Source: JBFFXF01 sp041569895 (GTDB lineage: Bacteria; Planctomycetota; UBA8108; JACQVS01). From it: a stretch of 13,232 nucleotides of DNA. Both the position numbers and the translations under genes were made by a program. Shown piece after piece: positions 6,584-13,232 of the stretch (positions are counted from its first letter, which is position 1; each line of letters opens with the position of its first letter). The stretch covers positions 1 to 13,232 of the forward strand of contig JBFFXF010000206.1 in the NCBI GenBank assembly GCA_041569895.1, written 5' to 3'. The notes under the pieces were generated by a model. It did not search any database and was not told where the DNA came from. It saw only the letters and a program-made list of their open reading frames with translations.

Positions 6584-7390
6584 TCAGAAGCCCACCTGCA
6601 CCAGCACCATCATGCCGAAACCAGCCATGAAGGACCAGGCGATCTCCGAGCGCGTGCGGCTCTCGAGCCCGTCGGGAATCAGCTCGACGATGACGAGGTA
6701 CATCATCGCGCCGGCGGCGAAGCCGAGGAAGGGCAGCATCAGCGGCTCGAAGACCCACACGAGGAGGCTCGACGGCACGGCGGCGAGCGGCTGCGGCAGG
6801 CTGGTCAGGAACGCGAACACGAAGCAGCGCGCGATCGACGCGCCGGCGGCGCGCATCGGCAGGGCGACGGCGAGCCCCTCCGGAATGTTGTGGATCATGA
6901 TGGCGATGGCGACGTACGTGCCGAGTCCCCTGCTCATGCTCTCGGGAGGGAGGTGCGTCTCGGAGCCGAAGCCGACTCCGACGGCGACGCCCTCCGGGAT
7001 CGAGTGGAAGGCCATGGCAATGAAGACGAGCGTCCCGACGCGTCCGCCGAGCGACTTCAGGAACTTCGACTCGAGCCGCTCCGGGGTCAGCGACCGCTGC
7101 ACCCACCAGAGAAACGAGCAACCGAGCGCCATGCCGACGAGCGTGGTGAGGACCGGGCCGATCCGTAGCGCGCTCAGCCGGCCGATCTCGAACGCGGGCG
7201 AGAGCAGGTTGTAGACCGAGGCCGAGACCATCAGCCCGCCGGCGAATCCGTAGCCGAGGCCGATGCGGTTGCGCAGATCGATGCTGCGCAGCAGCAGTGG
7301 AAGCGCGCCGAAGCCGCAGGCGACGCTCGCCGCCAGTCCCCAGACGAGGCTGGTGAGAATGAGTCCGTGTTCCGTGTCGCCGCCGGGCAT
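6584..7390 (-). CDS. ZIP-family divalent metal transporter
   Basis: A 268-residue membrane protein with about eight hydrophobic segments, the usual ZIP (ZupT/GufA-like) size and topology. It should import Zn2+ or another divalent metal into the cytoplasm. Metal-site motifs are HSIPEG (H129-G134) in the fourth helix and HNIPEG (H167-G172) in the fifth, with Glu236 in VELIPDG near the C-terminus. A metal-selectivity call is not possible from sequence. ATG 7390 is chosen because the hydrophobic N-terminus begins directly after it. The frame stays open far upstream to 8683, but that stretch is antisense to other genes and has no homology. TATATACT lies only a few nt before the ATG with no ribosome site, which raises the possibility of a leaderless transcript. 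It converges with the PAS kinase. Confidence 0.92.
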   Translation of the reverse strand: MPGGDTEHGLILTSLVWGLAASVACGFGALPLLLRSIDLRNRIGLGYGFAGGLMVSASVYNLLSPAFEIGRLSALRIGPVLTTLVGMALGCSFLWWVQRSLTPERLESKFLKSLGGRVGTLVFIAMAFHSIPEGVAVGVGFGSETHLPPESMSRGLGTYVAIAIMIHNIPEGLAVALPMRAAGASIARCFVFAFLTSLPQPLAAVPSSLLVWVFEPLMLPFLGFAAGAMMYLVIVELIPDGLESRTRSEIAWSFMAGFGMMVLVQVGF

Positions 7391-7603
7391 GGAGTATATA
7401 GCTCGCTGACTCTGGACGAAGGTCGATCGAACGATCAGTGTAGCAGAACGTCGCCGAGAGTCGAGCGGTGCGGTTGGCATGTTGACAAGAGCTGGCAGGG
7501 GGACGGTGCCCCGTCGCGCGACCCCTGGAAGCGCGACGAGTTCGTGGTATTCTCTGCCGAGCGGAGCAGTCACGGAAACGACGCAGAAAGGAGCGCAACG
7601 CCC

Positions 7604-7948
7604 ATGTTTCTCGATTCCGGAGACCGGCTGCTCGTCGTCCACCGGCGGCTCTTCGAGAAGGATCACCCGCGGTTCTTCATCGGCACAGTCCTCGACTGGG
7701 ATGGAGGCGTCGCCAAGGTGAGCGGTCACAGCTGGGTCTTCAACCAGATGACCGGCAAGTTCGTCAAGAAGCCGGACAAGCGCACGAAGATCATCGCCGT
7801 CTCCTCGGGCACCTTGCTGGTCTATCAGCTTCCGGCGGGAACCCCGCTGGAGTCGCTCGAGCTGCGCTACGGCAAGGGCGGGGAGATCACTCTCGTCGGC
7901 CCGAGCTTCGAGATGGACCTCACCGAGAACCTGCTGTCGCACGGGTAA
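7604..7948 (+). CDS. Small conserved-looking protein of unknown function (114 aa)
   Basis: I do not recognise this family with confidence. The 114-residue product has no signal peptide or membrane helix and looks beta-rich: alternating hydrophobic strands such as RLLVVHRRLF, RFFIGTVLDW and KIIAVSSGTLLVYQLP, with a basic stretch KFVKKPDKRTK (52-62). A small beta-barrel (Sm- or SH3-like) fold is a guess. ATG 7604 is supported by AAAGGAG at 7587-7593, 10 nt upstream. A longer open frame from 7367 would run into the ZIP start region and lacks such a site. It stands alone between the divergent ZIP gene and the ECF sigma gene, with 222 nt before the latter. A possible -10, TATTCT, lies at 7548-7553, with no good -35. 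Confidence 0.75.
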   Translation: MFLDSGDRLLVVHRRLFEKDHPRFFIGTVLDWDGGVAKVSGHSWVFNQMTGKFVKKPDKRTKIIAVSSGTLLVYQLPAGTPLESLELRYGKGGEITLVGPSFEMDLTENLLSHG

Positions 7949-7968
7949 GACCGGGGAATCGGCCGGTC
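7949..7968 (+). terminator. Possible weak hairpin just after the 114-aa gene
   Basis: GACCGG (7949-7954) and CCGGTC (7963-7968) form a 6-bp inverted repeat with an 8-nt loop starting at the base after the TAA stop. No T-run follows, so it is not a standard intrinsic terminator. The remaining sequence to 8170 holds no gene I can support. Confidence 0.3.
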
Positions 7969-8170
7969 TCGGGCACCCGCGTGACATTTTCCGCCTGCGG
8001 TCGCCCTCTCCGATGAGCGCGCCAAGGACGTCTCGCGTGGGAGCGCCCGGAACGCGGGCCGGGAGCGGGTCCGTGAGCCTTGACGCCAACAACCGCCGGC
8101 CGCACACTTGGGCTAAATAGAGGTTGCGAGGGATCGCGCGCGGCTTATCCGAGATCGAGTTGACGGGGCG

Positions 8171-8806
8171 ATGAACGACGCGCGGAACGACACCGCCGGC
8201 ACGTCGCGCGAGGACGCGGAGGCCCTCATCGGGCGCGCGCGTGGCGGAGACCAGGAGGCGCTCGGCCGTCTTCTCGGCCTCTACCGCAACTACCTGTGGC
8301 TGCTGGCGAGGGCGCAGATTCGCGGTGACGTGCGCGCGCGGGTCGACGCGTCCGACGTCGTCCAGGAGACCTGCCTCGACGCCTGTCGGTGCTTCGACGC
8401 GTTCCGGGGCGGGTGCGAGGGCGAGCTCGTGGCGTGGCTCCGTCGCGTCCTCGCCAACAACCTCGCGGACCAGCTCAAGCGCCACGGCGCCGCGATGCGC
8501 GACGTCGGCCGCCAGCGTTCGCTCGAGGCGATGCTCGATCGCTCGAGCGCGGCGCTCCAGGCGGCCCTCGGCGACCTCTCGACGCCGAGCGCCCGCGCCT
8601 CGCGCCGCGAGTCCGCGGTCATACTCGCCGACGCGCTCGCGGCTCTGCCCGACGATTACCGCGACGTCGTCATACTCCGTCACGTCGAGCGACTGAAGTT
8701 CGACGAGGTCGCCGCGCGCATGGGGCGTTCGTCGGGCGCCGTGCGCATGCTCTGGGCTCGCGCTCTCGAGCGACTGCGCGCTCTACTCGGAGACGTCGCG
8801 TCATGA
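8171..8806 (+). CDS. ECF-type RNA polymerase sigma factor
   Basis: A 211-residue sigma-70 family protein of the extracytoplasmic-function group. Region sigma-2 spans about 30-105, with the core-binding and -10 recognition sequence DASDVVQETCLDA (59-71) and a WLRRVLANNLADQLKRH helix pair. Region sigma-4 (about 150-207) has LPDDYRDVVILRHVERLKFDEVA followed by the helix-turn-helix ARMGRSSGAVRMLWARAL. There is no sigma-3 domain, as expected. It directs polymerase to a small, unknown promoter set. ATG 8171 is the first start after an in-frame stop at 8114-8116. Its stop overlaps the kinase ATG (ATGA, 8803-8806), so the two are translationally coupled. No anti-sigma factor is adjacent; in Planctomycetes such sigma factors are often paired with Ser/Thr kinases, which may control them by phosphorylation (family knowledge, not shown here). 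Confidence 0.94.
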   Translation: MNDARNDTAGTSREDAEALIGRARGGDQEALGRLLGLYRNYLWLLARAQIRGDVRARVDASDVVQETCLDACRCFDAFRGGCEGELVAWLRRVLANNLADQLKRHGAAMRDVGRQRSLEAMLDRSSAALQAALGDLSTPSARASRRESAVILADALAALPDDYRDVVILRHVERLKFDEVAARMGRSSGAVRMLWARALERLRALLGDVAS

Positions 8807-11800
8807 GCGCACCCGCCAGCGACGAGACGGCCGACCCCGCGGGAGCGGCGGACGGCGACGCGGAGCTCGCCAGCGCGCTCGAGGAGTACCTGGCGTCGGT
8901 CGAAACGGGTCGCCCGCCGGAAGTCGAGCAGTTCGTCGCCCGCCACCCGCGCATCGCGGCGCGCCTGCGCGGCTGCCTCGAGGGGCTGCGATTCCTCGAG
9001 GGCGCCGTCGACCAGGGCTCGCTGACGGTCGCCGGGGGCGCGCAGCCGGCCCCGCCGGACGGGCTGGCGCGTCCGGGGACTCTCCTCGGCGACTATCGCC
9101 TCGTGCGCCAGGTCGGCCGCGGCGGCATGGGCGTGGTCTTCGAGGCCGTCCGCGAGGCGCTCGGCCGTCGCGTCGCGCTCAAGGTGCTGCCTCTCGCCGG
9201 CGCGCTCGACTCGCGCCAGCTGCAGCGCTTTCGAAACGAGGCGCAGGGCGCCGCCCAGCTCCACCACCCGAACATCGTGCCGGTCCACGACGTCGGGTGC
9301 GAGCACGGTGTCCACTTCTACGCCATGCAGTTCGTCGAGGGCGTGACGCTCGCGGAGATCATCGACGCGCTGCGGCGGCCGGAGCGCGCTCGATCGGCGG
9401 ACGTCTCGCGAATCATCGACGGCTCCGGCCTGCGCGACTCGCATCACCGGGCCGCCGCGGGGATCGCCCTGCAGGCCGCTCGCGCCCTCGAGTACGCTCA
9501 CGCCCAGGGTGTCATCCATCGTGACGTCAAGCCGTCGAATCTCCTGCTCGAGGCGGACGGTCACCTCTGGGTCGCCGACTTCGGGCTCGCCCGGTTTCAG
9601 GGGGAGGGGACGCTGACCATCTCCGGCGACCTCCTCGGCACGCTGCGCTACATGAGCCCGGAGCAGGCGCTCGGCCGGCGAGGCCTGGTCGATCAGCGCG
9701 CGGACGTGTACGGACTCGGCGCCACGCTCTACGAGCTCCTGGCGCTCGCGCCGCTCTTCGACGGCGAGGACCGCGAGGAGCTCCTGCGGCAGATCGCGCT
9801 CGAGGAGCCGCGCGCGCCGCGCCGCATCGATCCGTCGATTCCCCGCGACCTCGAGACCATCGTGCTCAAGGCGCTCGCCAAGGACGCGTCGGGACGTTAC
9901 GAGACCGCAGGCGACATGGCGGCGGATCTCGAGCGCTTCCTCGCCGGCGAGTCGATCGTCGCGCGTCGTTCGAGCGTGCTGGAACGCACGGTGAAGTGGG
10001 CGCGTCGTCACCGGCAGCTGACCGCCGCGCTCGGCGTGTTCCTGGTGATCGCGCTCGTGGGGCTCGCCGTGTCGACGTTGCTGATCTGGCGCGAGGCGGA
10101 GCGCACGCGCGACGCGCTCGGCAGGGTGGACGATCAACGACTTCGCGCCGAACGCAACCTGGATCGCGCCCGCGAGGCGATCCGGCGCATGCTCTGGCAC
10201 GTCGCCGGGGAGCACCTGATCGATGTCCCCGGCATGGCGAACGTCCGCCGCGAGGTCCTCGAGGAGGCGCTCCGCCTCTGCCGGGCCGCCATCGCCGAGG
10301 GCGAGAACGAGCCCGCGCTCCGTCTCGACGCGGGGAAGATGCACCTGTTGATGGGCGGCATCCTCGCCGGGCTCGCCCGGCGGGAGGACGCGCTCGCGTC
10401 GTACCGTCGCGGCGTCGAGACGCTCGATGCGCTGGCGGACGACCTGCCCGACTCGGCGGACCGCCGGCTGTCTCTCTGTTACGGTCTCGCGCGCGTCGGT
10501 CTCATGCTGGTGCGCGAGGGCGACGACGGCGCGGAGGGGCGCGGGGTCCTGCGGCGCGCCTCGGCGCTGGCGTGGGAGCTCGATGACGAGGGCTTCTCCG
10601 ATCGGGCGCTCCTCGAGCGTCTCGCCGAGAATCACGGCATCATCGGCGGCGCGTTCCGGCTCGCGCGACTCCTCGTCGAGGCCGAGCCGCATCTCGAGAA
10701 CGCGGTGGCGATCGCGCTCGAGCTTCACGGCGAGAACGCGGACGACCCGGAGTCGAGGAGAAAGCTCGCCCGCGCGTATTACGAGCTCGGCCACCTCCTG
10801 CTCCTGCGCACGAACGAATACGGCGCGCTCGACGCGTTCACGAGGACCGTGAGCGTCTACGGAGACGTCGCGGGCGGCGCGACGGACGGCGAGCTTCCGG
10901 TCTTCGACCGCATCGTGCTCTCGGACGCGCTCTACCGCCGCGGGCAGATCCTGTGGACCGGCGGGCCCTCCCCGGAGGCGGAGGCGTCGCTCCGTCGATC
11001 GGTCGAGCTCGCACGCGACCTGATGGAGAGCTTTCCGGGAACGGCGCGGCACGCGATCGAGACCTCGGCGCGGCTCTACGAGCTGGGCAAGCACGTGCGT
11101 GCGGCGGGGCGAGAGGATGAGGCCCGCGGGGCGTTCTCCGACGGCGTGGCGCTCTGTCTCCGCGTCCTCGATCGCCTGCACGCGGATGCCGACCTGCAGG
11201 TCGCGCTCGTGAATCACGTCGCGAGGCTCGCGGAGTCGACGGGCGACCTCACGGCCGTCGCCCGCACGGTGCTCGAGGCGCTCGAGCGCGTCGTCGAAAT
11301 CGGCCCGATCGACGCGGGGCGCTTCTCGACGATGATCTACGGCGTGCCGGCGCTCCTCGCGCACGACGGCGGCGCGGTCGGACGGGACGCGACCTTGCGA
11401 CCGCGCATCGACGCCGTCCTGCAAGCGGTGAGACGACACTACGCCGCGAGCCCCGCGGTCCTCGAGCGCGTGGCCGACGCCCACGAGCGCCTCGGTGAGC
11501 CGGCGCTGGCGATCCTCGCGCTCGAGGCGTCGCGGCGCGCGGCGTGGGGAAGCGACGCTCGCGCCGTCGGGCGTCTCGAGAGACTCCGCGGCGCGGTCGC
11601 GCCGCTCCTCGTGTCCCGCGCCTCCGTCGATGCGGCGATCGATCGGCCGCCGGTCGTCGAGCTCGTCGGTCCCGGGGTCGAGTGGCGCTACCGCCGGGGC
11701 GTCGACCTCGACGTGGCATCCCCGACGCCGGCGTGGACGTCGCTCGATTTCGACGACTCCGACTGGGAGCGCGGCGCGACGCCGATCGGCTACGGGAGCA

Positions 11801-13086
11801 ACGGAGACCACCAGCTCGCCACGACGATCGCCGACATGCGCCATCGGTTCACCAGCCTGTTCCTCCGCCGTGAACTGACGGTGAGCGACCCGGATTCGAT
11901 CGGGAGGCTGATCCTCCGCGTCGCCGTCGACGACGGCCTCGTCGCCTACCTCGACGGTGTCGAGCTCGGCCGGATCCGCGCCGGCGTCGAGGGCGAGCCG
12001 CTCTCCCCGGTCGCCGTCGCGGAGACCGTGGCGCCGGAGCCCCCGATCGTCGAGGAGATCGACTGCGGGCCGCGCCCCCTCGCTCCGGGACGTCACGTGC
12101 TCTCGCTCCACGCCCTCAACCAGCAGGCGTCGAGCTCCGACCTCCTCGTCGCGCCGGTGCTCGTCGGGGAGCTCCGGCCGACTCTCGAGGATCGACGCGG
12201 TCGCCTCGAGGTCTTCCGTCCACTGGCCCGGGAGTCGGGGCGCGAGGACCTGGCGACCTACTTCGAGGCCCGCCTGCTGGCGCTCGCCGGCGAGCACCGC
12301 GACGCGATCGTCAAGTATCGCGAGCTGGCGGCGGTGACGGAGACCTCGCCGGAGCGCGACGGCTCCCACCTCGCGCTCCGCATCGCGGAGAGTCTGCGAT
12401 TGTCCGGCGACGCGGAGAGTGCGGCGCGGGAGATTCGCGACGCGATCGAGCGCGGGCGGGAGAGCGGCGACCTCTGGCGGCTCTGGCTGGCGATCTGCGG
12501 CGGCGACCTCCGTCTCGAGCCTTCAGCGCTCCTCGAGCGTCTTCCCACGGCGCCCGGCGGCGCGCCCTCGCCGCTCCGCGAGGACATCCGCCGCGCGTTC
12601 GCCGATCTCGCCGCGCAGGGAGCGATCCGCATCAACTCGGGCGGCGGACCGTATCGCCGGCTCGACGACGCCCTCTGGGGAGCGGATCGGTTCTTCACCG
12701 GCGGACGCCTCTTCTTCGGGCAGCGCGGCGGCACGCTCTACTCGGGCGGCATCGCGGGCACCGACGACCCACAGGTCTATCGCTCGGAACGCTGGTTCGG
12801 CAGCCCGAACGCAGCGTACAGGATCCCGCTGCCGCCCTCGCGCTACCGGATCGCGCTCCACTTCGCCGAGATCCGCTACGCGCAGCCGGCCGCGCGCGTC
12901 TTCGACGTCGTCGTCGAGGGAGAGCGGTGGCTCGAGCGCTTCGAGCCGTTCGCGTCGGGCTTTGCGACGGCGGTCGTGGAGACGAGGGAGCTCACCATCG
13001 ACGACGGCTGCCTCGACATCGAATTCGTGCACCGCCGCGAGAACCCGAAGATTTCGGGAATCGAGATCGTGCGGCTCGACGGCTGA
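8803..13086 (+). CDS. Transmembrane Ser/Thr protein kinase with TPR-like, jelly-roll and malectin domains
   Basis: A 1427-residue eukaryotic-like kinase. Residues about 20-65 are the lead-in found in planctomycete kinases (EEYLASVETGRPPE). The kinase domain runs about 98-375: glycine loop G105-R-G-G-M-G110, Lys127, helix-C Glu146, HRD 239-241 with Lys243 and Asn246, DFG 259-261 and SPE 285-287, so it should be active. One membrane helix (about 408-429) follows the basic stretch KWARRHRQ, placing the kinase in the cytoplasm and the rest outside. Then comes a helical TPR-like region (about 440-940), a beta jelly-roll of the LDFDDSDW...GYGSNGD type (about 951-1124), a second helical repeat (about 1128-1255) and a C-terminal malectin domain (1275-1427, RINSGGGPY, LHFAEIRY, FDVVVEGE, KISGIEIVRL). 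Malectin domains bind carbohydrate. The start is the ATG overlapping the sigma stop. The target and ligand are unknown. Confidence 0.94.
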   Translation: MSAPASDETADPAGAADGDAELASALEEYLASVETGRPPEVEQFVARHPRIAARLRGCLEGLRFLEGAVDQGSLTVAGGAQPAPPDGLARPGTLLGDYRLVRQVGRGGMGVVFEAVREALGRRVALKVLPLAGALDSRQLQRFRNEAQGAAQLHHPNIVPVHDVGCEHGVHFYAMQFVEGVTLAEIIDALRRPERARSADVSRIIDGSGLRDSHHRAAAGIALQAARALEYAHAQGVIHRDVKPSNLLLEADGHLWVADFGLARFQGEGTLTISGDLLGTLRYMSPEQALGRRGLVDQRADVYGLGATLYELLALAPLFDGEDREELLRQIALEEPRAPRRIDPSIPRDLETIVLKALAKDASGRYETAGDMAADLERFLAGESIVARRSSVLERTVKWARRHRQLTAALGVFLVIALVGLAVSTLLIWREAERTRDALGRVDDQRLRAERNLDRAREAIRRMLWHVAGEHLIDVPGMANVRREVLEEALRLCRAAIAEGENEPALRLDAGKMHLLMGGILAGLARREDALASYRRGVETLDALADDLPDSADRRLSLCYGLARVGLMLVREGDDGAEGRGVLRRASALAWELDDEGFSDRALLERLAENHGIIGGAFRLARLLVEAEPHLENAVAIALELHGENADDPESRRKLARAYYELGHLLLLRTNEYGALDAFTRTVSVYGDVAGGATDGELPVFDRIVLSDALYRRGQILWTGGPSPEAEASLRRSVELARDLMESFPGTARHAIETSARLYELGKHVRAAGREDEARGAFSDGVALCLRVLDRLHADADLQVALVNHVARLAESTGDLTAVARTVLEALERVVEIGPIDAGRFSTMIYGVPALLAHDGGAVGRDATLRPRIDAVLQAVRRHYAASPAVLERVADAHERLGEPALAILALEASRRAAWGSDARAVGRLERLRGAVAPLLVSRASVDAAIDRPPVVELVGPGVEWRYRRGVDLDVASPTPAWTSLDFDDSDWERGATPIGYGSNGDHQLATTIADMRHRFTSLFLRRELTVSDPDSIGRLILRVAVDDGLVAYLDGVELGRIRAGVEGEPLSPVAVAETVAPEPPIVEEIDCGPRPLAPGRHVLSLHALNQQASSSDLLVAPVLVGELRPTLEDRRGRLEVFRPLARESGREDLATYFEARLLALAGEHRDAIVKYRELAAVTETSPERDGSHLALRIAESLRLSGDAESAAREIRDAIERGRESGDLWRLWLAICGGDLRLEPSALLERLPTAPGGAPSPLREDIRRAFADLAAQGAIRINSGGGPYRRLDDALWGADRFFTGGRLFFGQRGGTLYSGGIAGTDDPQVYRSERWFGSPNAAYRIPLPPSRYRIALHFAEIRYAQPAARVFDVVVEGERWLERFEPFASGFATAVVETRELTIDDGCLDIEFVHRRENPKISGIEIVRLDG

Positions 13087-13088
13087 CT

Positions 13089-13218
<130 letters not shown>

Positions 13219-13232
13219 GATCCGACTCCGAC

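Noticed and set aside
7482..7487. Perfect TTGACA upstream of the 114-aa gene
   Set aside because: No -10-like hexamer occurs at 16-18 nt; the sequence there is GC-rich.
8080..8119. TTGACG ... TAAATA as a sigma-70 promoter for the ECF gene
   Set aside because: The spacing is 28 nt, far from the usual 16-19.
8108..8127. TTGGGC ... TTGC as a sigma-54 promoter
   Set aside because: The GG-to-GC spacing is 13-14 nt instead of 10.
7391..8683. N-terminal extension of the ZIP frame
   Set aside because: The frame is open, but it runs antisense through the 114-aa gene and most of the ECF gene and shows no homology. The membrane protein starts naturally at 7390.
8680..12369. Minus-strand open frame of 1229 codons opposite the kinase
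   Set aside because: It is full length only because GC-rich codons rarely form stops on the other strand. The product has no recognisable domain, and the plus strand encodes a complete kinase.

Overview
The window is GC-rich DNA (roughly two thirds G+C or more, judged by eye) from a bacterium that is most likely a member of the Planctomycetota or a similar high-GC lineage. The best clue is the right-hand third: an ECF sigma factor whose stop codon overlaps the start of a very large membrane Ser/Thr kinase with an acidic N-terminal lead-in, helical repeats and a C-terminal malectin domain. ECF-kinase pairs of this kind are known mainly from Planctomycetes. The taxonomic call is an inference. 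I saw no rRNA, tRNA, CRISPR, phage or transposase genes.

Layout. Positions 1-4420 on the minus strand hold an apparent operon, transcribed right to left: a YbaK/EbsC-type aminoacyl-tRNA deacylase, a SudB/NfnA-type iron-sulfur flavoprotein, a UspE-type tandem universal stress protein (start overlaps the previous stop by 4 nt), and, after a 363-nt repeat-filled gap, a P2-type (calcium-type) cation ATPase cut off by the left edge. Divergent from it, 4644-6527 (+) encodes a sensor histidine kinase with three PAS domains. The first two both carry the FixL-like haem pocket signature (proximal His and signalling Arg). Converging on the kinase is a ZIP metal transporter (6584-7390, minus), divergent from a small gene of unknown function (7604-7948, +). 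Then come the ECF sigma factor (8171-8806, +) and the 1427-residue kinase (8803-13086, +).

How it may work together. A putative oxygen-sensing kinase back-to-back with a stress-protein/flavoprotein/cation-ATPase operon suggests a low-oxygen or redox stress module, reminiscent in content of the mycobacterial dormancy regulon. No response regulator is present in the window. The operon leader can fold into a 12-bp hairpin that buries the first Shine-Dalgarno sequence, so translational control is possible. The ECF-kinase pair looks like a separate envelope-signalling unit whose extracytoplasmic half may bind carbohydrate.

Between genes lie short tandem arrays. Three arrays of the hexamer GTNCCC each begin a few to about 40 nt after a stop codon, all point in the sense direction of that gene, and all contain the same ordered block GTTCCC-GTTCCC-GTGCC. 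A second hexamer family (GANTCC-like) and a triple AATCTGCGT repeat fill the rest of the gap upstream of the ATPase gene.
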